Positions 1-8,208 are shown, counted from the stretch's first letter. The stretch is DNA of 25,682 nt from Parcubacteria group bacterium (GCA_943354045.1 CALRBF010000006.1:1-25682); one strand, 5' to 3'. The notes: generated by a model not told the origin, from the sequence alone. Translations and numbers: made by a program.

Positions 1-401
1 GCCCATATATTACTATTGTCATATCCGGTACTTACTCCATTTGCTGTCTTGGTAACTAAATATTGTCCTCTGTCTGGTATTGGTATACTCGATATATAAT
101 CACTTAATGCACTGCTTAAATCTATTCCATTACTACATCCTGCTACTACACAGAGTCCTACTGTACCTCCTACTCCTACTTCTTGTAATTTTGGTGGATA
201 TACTCCTTTTTCTATAATATATTGTTGTATTGCTTTTGCTATTGCATTTTGATCTGATTTCCTCTTTGCTTCCCTCGCTGCTTCTATTTGTTTATTCGGG
301 TTTATTGCAATTAATACTATTGCTGCTAATATCCCTATTGCCGCTATTACTAATAATATCTCGAGTAGGGTGAATCCTTTGTTAGCTCTTTGCATTCTCA
401 T
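1..401 (-). CDS. Type IV pilin-like protein with phage-tail-type C-terminus, N-terminal part (runs off the window edge)
   Basis: This is the N-terminal third of a surface pilin or pseudopilin. It begins at ATG 401; a second ATG at 395 is also possible. The start MRMQRANKGFTLLEILLV is a class III prepilin leader: prepilin peptidase would cut after Gly9, leaving an N-methylated Phe10, and Glu14 is the conserved +5 glutamate. Residues about 12-35 form the hydrophobic assembly helix. The helix then continues as a charged stretch (KQIEAAREAKRKSDQNAIAK) as in pilins and type II secretion pseudopilins. There is no stop before base 1. Because bases 1-149 equal 25534-25682, the reading frame continues exactly in frame into the 24318-25682 segment, giving a predicted total of 538 residues. 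A good promoter lies at 439-468. If the contig is not a true circle, this is a separate pilin whose C-terminus is not in the window. Confidence 0.85.
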   Translation of the reverse strand, partial: MRMQRANKGFTLLEILLVIAAIGILAAIVLIAINPNKQIEAAREAKRKSDQNAIAKAIQQYIIEKGVYPPKLQEVGVGGTVGLCVVAGCSNGIDLSSALSDYISSIPIPDRGQYLVTKTANGVSTGYDNSNIW

Positions 402-438
402 AAGAGTTTTTTTGTTTTTTTTTAGTATTCTTATATCT

Positions 439-468
439 ATTATATCATATATAATAGATTCTTGTGAA
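439..468 (-). promoter_or_regulatory. Promoter of the pilin chimera gene
   Basis: On the minus strand a TTCACA -35 (468-463) is followed by an 18-bp spacer and a perfect TATAAT -10 (444-439) with an upstream TG extension (TGATATAAT). Start of transcription near 432 would give a leader of about 30 nt that is very A-rich, without a clear Shine-Dalgarno sequence before ATG 401. The -35 sits just past the stop codon of the upstream AlbA_2 gene, so the pilin appears to be its own unit. Confidence 0.6.
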
Positions 469-472
469 AAAA

Positions 473-1036
473 TTACCCCCAAGCCCCCTCTGTATGATCT
501 TTATCTTCTAATATATCCTCTATAGAACTGAGTAGCTCTTCTTTTTTCTTTTTGACTGCAAGTTCTATTAAGTCTCGCATACTATTAGCATCTTGTATAA
601 GCATTGAGCTTGCATGTTGCCTATGATATACTCCACCGGCTCTTAGTACATCAGGATAGTCTTTGATACAAATAGTGGGTACAGATTCGAACTCTTCAAT
701 TTCTAATATAAGAAGTCGTTTATTCTCATATTCTATAGTTTTGATAGTATATCGGGGCAATGGGTCAAGATAATTACTAATATATTGATCAATCCAAGTT
801 CTATCTACACTTTCTAAATCTTCAGTACTGAGTCCAGATATCTCTTTTTTATCTGATATTCCAAATATCAACATCCCTCCATCTGGCATATTAGATATAG
901 CAGCTATATGCTTGGCAAGTTTCACCTTGCGATACTCATCAAAGGTATGCCAATTAAATTCTTGCTTGAAGTCTATATGATTATCTTCATGTCCTTCGGT
1001 GATAACTTTTTGTAATAATTCGGGAGTGTATTTCAT
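473..1036 (-). CDS. AlbA_2 (Schlafen-type AAA_4) domain DNA-binding protein
   Basis: This is a 187-residue protein that is essentially one AlbA_2 domain. The hallmark pieces are in order: the acidic/aromatic HIDFKQEF at residues 20-27, the helix plus NxxGG element ISNMPDGGMLIFGISD at 47-62, and GGVYHRQHASSM near 134-145, matching the family's tyrosine-arginine motif. These domains occur in putative transcriptional regulators and nucleic-acid-binding proteins. The usual C-terminal HATPase or winged-helix region is absent. In its place is a short, highly charged tail (KKKKEELLSSIEDILEDKD). It stands alone, with 79 bp to the upstream glycosyltransferase and an extended -10 motif in that gap. The function is inferred from the domain only; the DNA target is unknown. 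Confidence 0.75.
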   Translation of the reverse strand: MKYTPELLQKVITEGHEDNHIDFKQEFNWHTFDEYRKVKLAKHIAAISNMPDGGMLIFGISDKKEISGLSTEDLESVDRTWIDQYISNYLDPLPRYTIKTIEYENKRLLILEIEEFESVPTICIKDYPDVLRAGGVYHRQHASSMLIQDANSMRDLIELAVKKKKEELLSSIEDILEDKDHTEGAWG

Positions 1037-1060
1037 ATAATGTTATATTACATTATATAC

Positions 1061-1069
1061 AGTATATCA
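1061..1069 (-). promoter_or_regulatory. Extended -10 promoter element of the AlbA_2 gene
   Basis: TGATATACT on the minus strand (1069-1061) fits TGnTATAnT. A second candidate, TATAAT, lies at 1057-1052. No convincing -35 is visible. The same stretch (ATGATATACT followed by TATAATGTAA) recurs upstream of the DUF1801 gene at 8221-8237. Predicted leader length is only about 18 nt. Confidence 0.4.
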
Positions 1070-1115
1070 TATTGACCATATTGATGATATATGAATATAT
1101 TTTTATACAATTTAA

Positions 1116-1802
1116 TTACTTTTTTACCTTCCCAAACCTCAGCTTCAAAATTCCAAATAACAATTCAAAACTAGTTAAGAGGGTAACATTACTTGTCCCA
1201 TTTTTTCTCGCATCAAATTGTATTGGGATTTGGCTAATTTGATAACCCTGATTTTTGGCTTTATATAAAAACTCATAATCAAACCCCCATGGAGTTGGAT
1301 TTAATATTATATCATTCAGAATTTTTTTCTTAAATACTTTCATTCCCGATTGAATATCATAAGGGAGTCCAAGCAATATTTTACCAAATACTTTTGCATA
1401 TAATCTGCTCAATAGTTTTCTATACCATTTTATATTCTGTACTACTCTATTAGCGACCACAATATCATAATCTTTCATTTTGAATAACATATCATAGAGT
1501 AATTCAGGGGGATATTGTAAATCGGCATCAATCATTGCTACCACCGAGTATTTAGCTTTGATAAAACCTTCTAATAATGATTGCGCCTTCCCCTTTTCTC
1601 CCTTTTTAAGTAATATCTTTAAAGGATATCTCCCATTTAACTTTCTTAATATATCTAATGTTCTATCTTTAGAAAAATCATCAATAATGATAATTTCATA
1701 TCTCACTTTATTTTGAGTCATATTAATATGAATTCTTTTTATTAATTCTTTTACATTTAACTCTTCATTATAGGTTGGAATAATAATAGATAAATACTTC
1801 AT
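1116..1802 (-). CDS. GT2 polyprenyl-phosphate sugar synthase (dolichol-phosphate mannosyltransferase-like)
   Basis: This 228-residue family 2 glycosyltransferase probably transfers a sugar from a nucleotide sugar to a polyprenyl phosphate at the inner face of the membrane. It opens with a typical nucleotide-binding start (YLSIIIPTYNEELNV). The acidic pair is at Asp41/Asp42, the metal-binding DADLQYPPE at 92-100, and the DPM1-type DIQSGMKVFKK at 149-159. There are no C-terminal membrane segments, so it is the soluble type. I chose ATG 1802 over an upstream in-frame start at 1871. The shorter start places the Rossmann strand at residue 3 and leaves one base after the stop of the GT39 gene, consistent with coupled translation. 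The lipid-linked sugar it makes could be the donor for the adjacent GT39 protein. Which sugar cannot be told. Confidence 0.85.
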   Translation of the reverse strand: MKYLSIIIPTYNEELNVKELIKRIHINMTQNKVRYEIIIIDDFSKDRTLDILRKLNGRYPLKILLKKGEKGKAQSLLEGFIKAKYSVVAMIDADLQYPPELLYDMLFKMKDYDIVVANRVVQNIKWYRKLLSRLYAKVFGKILLGLPYDIQSGMKVFKKKILNDIILNPTPWGFDYEFLYKAKNQGYQISQIPIQFDARKNGTSNVTLLTSFELLFGILKLRFGKVKK

Positions 1803-1803
1803 A

Positions 1804-3291
1804 TTATAGTTTAAGTTTATACTGATATAGGGTAAGGTCGGGAGAGAATTCTCTCTCAGCGACCTTTTCAAAATTATTATCTAAATATGTTTTAAATTCT
1901 TTTCCATAACCTTGATCATAAGATAAGATGACATACATATATTGATGACCTTCTTTAATCTTATCCACTTGTGTTGAAATGGTATTACTATTAAATTGAG
2001 GTATTGATGATATTTTACTTCTATCCCAAATTGGGAATGTCTCTACTTTGGTAACACCCTGATAATAATACTCAAATGGATATATAATAAATGGTGCAGA
2101 TAATACAATAATATCTCTAGCAGTTGCTTTAGTTGTTAGATACATACTAACATCTTCAAAATTTTCTTTTACTGGAGTATTAGGGTTATATATTTGGAAT
2201 GATAAAGACAGTCCTATTACAAGTATGATACCAATATACAAAATTTTCATTTGTCTTTTAAAATAAGTCGTAATTATATAGATAATATATATATATAAGA
2301 ATAAAGAACTTACAATAAGATATCTAGATAAGAATATTGGTCTTAGATAACTCAATATAAAAGCCAATCCTACTGGAATTAACATTTGAAATATAACAAA
2401 GGTATTAAAAACTGAATAATTTAATTTCCTTTGTAATGTAGTAAATATAATAATTACAATAACTGGCCAACTAGATAAAATAATACTATTAATAATATCT
2501 GGCTGAAAACCAAATATATATTGAGAAAATATATTGAATAAATCAACTGAACTAGGAGCATTCAAAATAGGTTTGGTATTAGCTGCTGATCCCAGATTAA
2601 TCACATAATATATCCAAGGAGCAATAGCTAAAATTAAAATAATAGCAACTATGATAAACTTTTGAAACAAATTTCTTGAAAATTGCTTATAATTTGTTAT
2701 ATAGAATAAAGCATTAGATAGTAAGAATAGCCAATAAAAATAATGTGTATATATACCTAGTATTGCGGTTATTATAAACCCAATCCAACTAATTCTCTTA
2801 TCTTCTTTTAATATATCTATAAAAAATATACTATTTAATACTGCTAATAGTAATAATAAACTATACATTCTCGCTTCATTAGCATACCAGCTTATAAATG
2901 GAGATAATATAAATATAACAGTAGTCATTAATCCAATTTTTGTATTATATAGTTTACTAGCCAAAAGATATACAAAAGGAATTGAAATAATAGATATAAA
3001 TAGAGATAAATATCTAGCAGATATAATAGTATTATTAAATATAGCTTGCCAAAAATGGAGAATTATATGATATAAGGGTACATGAACATCTCGTCCTACT
3101 ATATCTAATATTTCTGACACACTATGACTCACTTGCCAAATACTTTGAGCCTCATCAAGTCTAATACTATTGAAATATATAAGGGGAATAGAGATAATAA
3201 TACTAATGAGTATAAGGAATATTAACCATATGATAGTATTGAGACTCCATATCTTTTGATCTTGTGATACATTCATAAATAGTTTATACAT
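1804..3291 (-). CDS. GT39-type (ArnT/PMT_2-like) integral membrane glycosyltransferase
   Basis: This 495-residue polytopic membrane protein has a GT-C glycosyltransferase layout. A first transmembrane helix is followed by a short external segment with the conserved acidic pair (RLDEAQSIWQ, Asp46/Glu47). A second external motif, GRDVHVPLYH (about 66-75), precedes a long run of hydrophobic helices, and a soluble C-terminal part of about 100 residues ends the protein. WYANEARMYSLLLLLA, after the third or fourth helix, is also typical of PMT_2 proteins. The family moves sugars from polyprenyl-phosphate carriers to lipid, glycan or protein acceptors outside the membrane. The start ATG overlaps the upstream TAA stop (TAATG), implying translational coupling; an alternative ATG lies at 3276. 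The neighbouring DPM1-like enzyme is a plausible source of its donor. The acceptor is unknown. Confidence 0.82.
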   Translation of the reverse strand: MYKLFMNVSQDQKIWSLNTIIWLIFLILISIIISIPLIYFNSIRLDEAQSIWQVSHSVSEILDIVGRDVHVPLYHIILHFWQAIFNNTIISARYLSLFISIISIPFVYLLASKLYNTKIGLMTTVIFILSPFISWYANEARMYSLLLLLAVLNSIFFIDILKEDKRISWIGFIITAILGIYTHYFYWLFLLSNALFYITNYKQFSRNLFQKFIIVAIILILAIAPWIYYVINLGSAANTKPILNAPSSVDLFNIFSQYIFGFQPDIINSIILSSWPVIVIIIFTTLQRKLNYSVFNTFVIFQMLIPVGLAFILSYLRPIFLSRYLIVSSLFLYIYIIYIITTYFKRQMKILYIGIILVIGLSLSFQIYNPNTPVKENFEDVSMYLTTKATARDIIVLSAPFIIYPFEYYYQGVTKVETFPIWDRSKISSIPQFNSNTISTQVDKIKEGHQYMYVILSYDQGYGKEFKTYLDNNFEKVAEREFSPDLTLYQYKLKL

Positions 3292-4862
3292 TATTGATCT
3301 ATAGTTAATTTGGATACCACTGCTGGAACGGCTTCAAAAGATTTCTCATTCTCAATTAATATATTTTTTTGCTTTAATGGTAATGAAGCTTGTAAAAATG
3401 GAATCATAATCATAATATTTAATACTATCCAGGTACCATTCGCAAATAATGATGCAGTGACACCAATATTAGACAGATAATAGGTTATTCCAATCAAGGA
3501 TATCAATATATACAGAATATGTGGCCAATTGAGATGGATAAAATTACCAGAAACTTGAGTCTTAGACGTGATACTAAATCCATTTTTTTGACCAGTCAAT
3601 ACTGCGATTAAAGCTTGAATATGAATCATAAAAGAACTCATTGAGAAAGCTAGTCCCTTAAAAGAATAGGTGAAATTACTACTTCTTTGCAATATATACA
3701 TAACCAGATAAATATATGGGATAAAGACTAGAGCAATAATCATACTAGAATTTATCAATGGGACATTCCCAGTAAATAAGAATATAAGTGGTAAAATCAT
3801 ATTCAAGAGGAATATTCCACCAGACAAATAATAGCTAGCTGAGGATAAATATTGTAATTTTTGAGAGAAAGATAACCCCCTATTGAACAAGGGATTGTAT
3901 TTGAATATTATTTCTAAACTACCTCTTGCCCATCTAAATTGCTGCTTATAATATGACATAAAATCCTCTGGAGCAAGTCCCTCTGCTAATACCTCTTGTA
4001 TATACACAGATTTCCAGCCCTTTGAGTGGACAAATAAGGAAGTGAGAAAATCTTCTGCAATATTAGTCTCACACATTCCCTCAACCGCCATAATTGCCTC
4101 TCTTCTTAATACCATATTAGTACCACACATAAAAACCGAGTTAGTTTTATTCTTACCCTTACAGATAGCTCCAAAGAATAATTCTTGTTGTCTCCAAGCC
4201 CCTTCAGTGACAAGATTCTGATTATGATTCTTATAATATTGTGGTGTTTGCACAAAACCTACTTTCGAATCAATAAAATATCCCATAGTTTTCTGTAAGA
4301 ACTCTCGAGCCGGTACATGATCTGCATCGAATACCACAAAGAATTCACTTTTTGTTTGCTGTAAGGCATTATTTATATTACCAGCCTTAGCTCCATGTGG
4401 AATTTTCCTTGTAATACAATTGATACCCAAATCTTTAGCTAATTTTTTAACTTCTCGCCAATTATCTTTTTTAGCTACAAAGCCATCATTTAATAAATAA
4501 ATATTGAATTTTGGGTATACCATATTCTTGGCCGCAATAGCGGTTTCCTTGATGATTTCAATTGGTTCTCCTGCCACTGTGATAAATATATCTACTTCTG
4601 GAGAAAAGTTTTCATCATATATATTATTACTTTGAGTATCCCAAACTGTAATAATATACGTAATTATTTGCCATAAATGAAATATTTCACCTACAATCAA
4701 AATACCATATAACCAATAATTACTAGGTGCTATAAAAAATGTAATAAATATAAAGTAAATCAGGGATATTAATGCCACTCCTATGAGTAATATTTTAGAG
4801 GCTTGGGTATTTTGTAAAAATATTTTACGTGGATTATCATTCATAGAGATATAATTATTCAT
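3291..4862 (-). CDS. Processive GT2 synthase, cellulose-synthase-like (BcsA-like without PilZ)
   Basis: This 523-residue inner-membrane synthase has the full D,D,D,QxxRW signature. The residues are Asp91 in EVDIFITVAGEP, Asp126 in LLNDG, FDADHVP at 178-184, AED at 269-271 in the TED position, and QQFRW at 307-311. Two transmembrane helices precede the catalytic domain and about five or six follow, as in BcsA and other beta-glycan synthases that polymerise and export at once. The polymer could be cellulose-like or another beta-glucan; sequence alone does not tell. No C-terminal PilZ domain is present, so control by c-di-GMP through that domain is not expected. It overlaps the upstream GH8 gene by 8 bp and the downstream GT39 gene by one base. 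No BcsB or BcsC partner is in the window. Confidence 0.88.
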   Translation of the reverse strand: MNNYISMNDNPRKIFLQNTQASKILLIGVALISLIYFIFITFFIAPSNYWLYGILIVGEIFHLWQIITYIITVWDTQSNNIYDENFSPEVDIFITVAGEPIEIIKETAIAAKNMVYPKFNIYLLNDGFVAKKDNWREVKKLAKDLGINCITRKIPHGAKAGNINNALQQTKSEFFVVFDADHVPAREFLQKTMGYFIDSKVGFVQTPQYYKNHNQNLVTEGAWRQQELFFGAICKGKNKTNSVFMCGTNMVLRREAIMAVEGMCETNIAEDFLTSLFVHSKGWKSVYIQEVLAEGLAPEDFMSYYKQQFRWARGSLEIIFKYNPLFNRGLSFSQKLQYLSSASYYLSGGIFLLNMILPLIFLFTGNVPLINSSMIIALVFIPYIYLVMYILQRSSNFTYSFKGLAFSMSSFMIHIQALIAVLTGQKNGFSITSKTQVSGNFIHLNWPHILYILISLIGITYYLSNIGVTASLFANGTWIVLNIMIMIPFLQASLPLKQKNILIENEKSFEAVPAVVSKLTIDQ

Positions 4863-6111
4863 AAGCTTCTTTTATATCTTGCTCAGATAAAGTAGCAAAA
4901 TAATTTGGAAGTAAATCATTATATGTAGCAAGTCCAAACCAAGCCCAGTTACTATCATAATAACCTAATGGATATCTCCATTTTTGAGTATCTCTATTGT
5001 ATAAAGGTAATAATTTTTGTTCATATATATCTTTTGCAATATCTGGATTAGCAATTACAAAATAACCGATATTAGCACCAATTACCGCTGGAGATGAACC
5101 CTTATCCAATATTCTCCCATCATGAGAGTAGGTATTATAAATATTTCTATCTGAATTCCAAATGGATAATAAGAAATTATTCTTTTCAAAATAACTTTTT
5201 GCCCTACTATCTTTATACCATGAATAATCTAGATATAGCCGCCACATAACCCTATGTGCATCAAAACTATAATTAGTTGTGATATCACCATTTTGAGATG
5301 CCGTCAGTAATCCCGTATTTCTATCTAGGAGCACCCAATCTGTTGGTATTCCAGCCGAATTTTGCTTGTCTAAAGGAAAAGCTGAGGATGTTATAATTAC
5401 CTCATAAGAAGTATCTATAACTCCTTGCCAATCATGAGTCTTATCTATATTCGAGAACATTCTATATGCATAGGGAGCATAATAAGATGGGTTTAATAAC
5501 AGGGTATTTGAATTATATTTTTCGATATCATTAGCAGTAATATATGGTCTATTATCAACCATAACTACACTTTCATCCCAAATAGCTTTAATAATACTAT
5601 CAGCTTCTAAAAGATAGGTAGAATTACCCCAACGAGCATAAGCAAATAACAAAGCCATAGCTATATCTGTATCTCCATCTGTAGCTGAATTATCACCACC
5701 TATTTCATTAAGAACTCCATAGCTACCATCTTCTTTTTTACCAAATACCCAGGCAAATAACTTATTATTCTTCCATAAATTATCTTTTGTCCATTGCCAA
5801 CTTTTATCGAAAGTTTCTTTATCATCTTGCCAAACTGCTCTCAGCATAGTATAACTTTGACCTTCGGAAGTAGTAATATCATTCCTCTGCCGGTCTAAAG
5901 TTCTAAAAGATGAATCTTCAATATAATCATTTTTATAATTCTCCCATAAAGCTTCTAACATAGCTTTATTTGAAAATATATAATTATTTTGAATGGATTT
6001 TTCCTTAACAAAAGACGTATTGCTGAGACCCATGAATAACATAATCATTAAAAAGGCAAATGCACCTATCCAAATTGTTTGATTGAGTATACTTAATATA
6101 TTGTTTATCAT
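4855..6111 (-). CDS. Membrane-anchored GH8 endoglucanase (BcsZ-like)
   Basis: This 418-residue glycoside hydrolase of family 8 folds as an (alpha/alpha)6 barrel in known members and cuts beta-1,4-glucans. An N-terminal hydrophobic helix at about 12-30 acts as an uncleaved anchor or signal. The catalytic acid lies in TSEGQSYTMLRAV (Glu83). The second key acid is in ATDGDTDIAMALLFAYARWG (Asp145, matching the DGDxDIA motif). Length and motif spacing match complete GH8 enzymes. In cellulose operons a GH8 enzyme trims or releases the growing polymer. Its position as first gene before a BcsA-like synthase, with an 8-bp overlap, supports that role here. A perfect 19-bp inverted repeat lies about 55 bp upstream of the start and may be regulatory. 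Confidence 0.87.
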   Translation of the reverse strand: MINNILSILNQTIWIGAFAFLMIMLFMGLSNTSFVKEKSIQNNYIFSNKAMLEALWENYKNDYIEDSSFRTLDRQRNDITTSEGQSYTMLRAVWQDDKETFDKSWQWTKDNLWKNNKLFAWVFGKKEDGSYGVLNEIGGDNSATDGDTDIAMALLFAYARWGNSTYLLEADSIIKAIWDESVVMVDNRPYITANDIEKYNSNTLLLNPSYYAPYAYRMFSNIDKTHDWQGVIDTSYEVIITSSAFPLDKQNSAGIPTDWVLLDRNTGLLTASQNGDITTNYSFDAHRVMWRLYLDYSWYKDSRAKSYFEKNNFLLSIWNSDRNIYNTYSHDGRILDKGSSPAVIGANIGYFVIANPDIAKDIYEQKLLPLYNRDTQKWRYPLGYYDSNWAWFGLATYNDLLPNYFATLSEQDIKEAYE

Positions 6112-6166
6112 TGCTTATTTCTATAATAGATTACTGTTAATAAAGTTACATATTCAAAACTAGCAC

Positions 6167-6207
6167 GTTACTTAACTTTTGTCAAATGTTGACAAAAGTT
6201 AAGTAAC
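6167..6207. repeat. Perfect 19-bp inverted repeat upstream of the polysaccharide operon
   Basis: Bases 6167-6185 and 6189-6207 are exact reverse complements, separated by only ATG. Neither side has a T-tract that would make it a clean terminator. It sits between the terminator of the preceding gene (6241-6277) and the GH8 start (6111), where a promoter or operator would be expected. It could be an operator, an mRNA 5' hairpin, or a remnant of a small mobile palindrome. Confidence 0.7.
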
Positions 6208-6240
6208 TATAATAATAATAATTTTATATATAATCTAAAA

Positions 6241-6277
6241 TAAAAAAAGCAATATTTTGATATCAAAATATTGCTTT
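6241..6277 (-). terminator. Rho-independent terminator of the 455-residue membrane protein gene
   Basis: Bases 6246-6277 form a perfect 32-base palindrome (16-bp arms). On the minus strand it runs directly into a run of seven Ts (GCTTTTTTTA). It lies about 100 bp past the stop codon at 6374. It separates that gene from the GH8 operon. Confidence 0.75.
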
Positions 6278-6373
6278 AAAATAAAGGATTTAAGTAATTA
6301 TATAGTGAAAATATCCTCTATACATTTCAACCAAATATCTTCCTTTTTTCCCTACTGATGTATAAATTAAAAA

Positions 6374-7741
6374 TTAGTAAGCGACTGGTCTTGGCATTGG
6401 AACTGGTAAAATATTAGTAAATCCAGATTGAAAAAGCAATAAATACAAAGCCAATATAATCACAAACCAAATAAATTGTAGAATGATAATTGACAATAAA
6501 TTACCCCAGCCTTTTTTCAAACCGACCATAATAGCTGGAGCGAGGAGAATGAGAGCATATAATAGAGTTGTGATAAGTGAAATCAGAGAGCTGAATGTGG
6601 GATCATAATATATAGATTGCCATACATTATTATAATTTAAGACTCTTAATATAATACTTACAATAATAACTACAATAACCACTCCCAGACTAATTAATAC
6701 ATTAGTCAAATCAAATAAATGAATAGAATTTTTACTAACTATATTCTGAGCTATATCAGTTTTAGCTGAATTTTTCTTAGGTTTAGAATTGATATATTTT
6801 GAGATGAGATAAATCAATACAATAATGGCAGCAATCACGAGAATTGTAATGATAATTTCATTGAGATAAAGCCTCAACCAATTCTTGGCATATTCTCCTC
6901 TGACATTAAAGCTCTCATTAGGAGCGAGACTTTTAGACTCTTTGATAATTGCTCCATAAGAGCCAATATTGCTAACCACTCTATCCAATTCCCTACTAGA
7001 TACAGCTGAGGAATCCCCCAATTTAGGGACTGAAGCTGCTGAACCTGTAGTATTATAATTGACTGATGATTGTTTCCCTTTTAAAAATACATCACTATCT
7101 ACATCTATCGCTACTTTAGTTGATTGTATTCTAGAATTTACTCGTATAGTCTCAAAATTGAATTTATATAAACCAAAAGTGTTATCTACATATTCTTTGG
7201 TGGCATAAGAGATAATAAGAGCAGTAGATTTGGAAGGATCGACTGAATTAGGTAAAGTTAAATTATAAGTGTTTCCCGTTTTCGTATATTTGATTTTAGT
7301 ATATTCAGCTGATTGTCCTGAGCCATAGTAATAATAATCTTGCCCATAATCTGGGTCACGATATTCCAAACATTTATTAGGTTGAGTATTATAATCATAT
7401 CTCACACATTCTGGAGGTAATTTCATCTGATACATTATCATCTCATAAGGATCAACTTTTGGAATTTCAAAACTAAAATCACCGAGAGCCTGGTCCTCTC
7501 GATTAGGGATAACTATTTTAGCATAGGTAATAGCCTCGCCATTACCACGAAAAACCACACTATAGGAATGCTTTTGACCAAACAAAAGAGAATTAGAAGT
7601 ATCAGAAGGTATAGGTGGGATAGGAGCTATATCTGGAGCCACAGAATTAGCTTCTTGAGCCAACACCATTCCCCCCAAATTAGCTAAACACAGCCCCAAG
7701 ACTAGTCCTAAAACTATAGACTTTCTCATTATTTTATACAT
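6374..7741 (-). CDS. Secreted/membrane protein of unknown function with four C-terminal TM helices
   Basis: I do not recognise a family. The 455-residue protein starts with a signal peptide (hydrophobic 8-28, likely cleavage after VLA at 26-28) and a proline-rich stretch (IAPIPPIPSD). An extracellular, probably beta-rich region of about 230 residues follows. It contains a Tyr/Asp-rich insert with the only two cysteines of that region (Cys112, Cys124) and a run of four tyrosines at 136-139, so a disulfide loop is plausible. Transmembrane helices lie at about 294-314, 345-367, 384-407 and 414-437, with a lysine-rich cytoplasmic loop at 318-330. ATG 7741 and ATG 7729 are both possible starts. 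It is transcribed ahead of the polysaccharide genes but has its own terminator. The layout suggests a surface-exposed sensor or anchor; that is inference only. Confidence 0.6.
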   Translation of the reverse strand: MYKIMRKSIVLGLVLGLCLANLGGMVLAQEANSVAPDIAPIPPIPSDTSNSLLFGQKHSYSVVFRGNGEAITYAKIVIPNREDQALGDFSFEIPKVDPYEMIMYQMKLPPECVRYDYNTQPNKCLEYRDPDYGQDYYYYGSGQSAEYTKIKYTKTGNTYNLTLPNSVDPSKSTALIISYATKEYVDNTFGLYKFNFETIRVNSRIQSTKVAIDVDSDVFLKGKQSSVNYNTTGSAASVPKLGDSSAVSSRELDRVVSNIGSYGAIIKESKSLAPNESFNVRGEYAKNWLRLYLNEIIITILVIAAIIVLIYLISKYINSKPKKNSAKTDIAQNIVSKNSIHLFDLTNVLISLGVVIVVIIVSIILRVLNYNNVWQSIYYDPTFSSLISLITTLLYALILLAPAIMVGLKKGWGNLLSIIILQFIWFVIILALYLLLFQSGFTNILPVPMPRPVAY

Positions 7742-7860
7742 ATTTTTATTTAGTAATTTAATACTAAATATATAATAACATATATTTAAAAAATTATCTC
7801 AAATTTAGGGAAAGCAAATATTCTCAGAAAAAAACTTTTACAAATAATATAGTAGTGATT

Positions 7861-8205
7861 TTATTCGTTGTAATTTTGATTGACTTTAAAAGCAATAATT
7901 CTCTCAATCAAATCATAAGGAATAGGTTTATCAAGAGGAAATTGTACAGACCCCTTACCTTGTTTATATTGAGATAATTCTTGCGTAAATTGTTTATGAG
8001 CTTTAGGAGTGGCATATAGTCCAATATGATGTTCAAAGGCGGCAAAATATACCAGAGGCTTATTGTTTAGCTTAAAAGCAGGCATTGCATAAGAAATACT
8101 CTCCTCAGCCTCTGGAGCTAAAATCTTGACCAAATCATACAGTTTATTCAAAATAATTTGTGTTGATTCAGGGAATTGTGATATATATTCAGGTATAGAA
8201 TTCAT
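7861..8205 (-). CDS. DUF1801 (YdhG-like) protein
   Basis: This 114-residue single-domain protein matches the DUF1801/YdhG pattern throughout. Helix-rich IPEYISQFPESTQIILNKLY comes first, then the core ESISYAMPAFKLNNKPLVYF (residues 35-54), HIGLYATPKA, YKQGKGSVQFPLDKPIPYDL and a last helix LIERIIAFKV. Some relatives (such as Bacillus Fra) have been described as frataxin-like iron chaperones, but most members have no tested role. No metal-binding cluster stands out here. An extended -10 motif lies 23-31 bases upstream of the start, giving a very short leader. Confidence 0.8.
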   Translation of the reverse strand: MNSIPEYISQFPESTQIILNKLYDLVKILAPEAEESISYAMPAFKLNNKPLVYFAAFEHHIGLYATPKAHKQFTQELSQYKQGKGSVQFPLDKPIPYDLIERIIAFKVNQNYNE

Positions 8206-8208
8206 ATA

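Noticed and set aside
1803..1871. Longer N-terminus of the DPM1-like transferase
   Set aside because: The extra 23 residues overlap the end of the GT39 gene and match nothing in the family. ATG 1802 gives the normal start of the fold.
6189..6213. Plus-strand promoter TTGACA...TATAAT inside the 19-bp palindrome
   Set aside because: The spacing is only 13 bp and no plus-strand gene follows.
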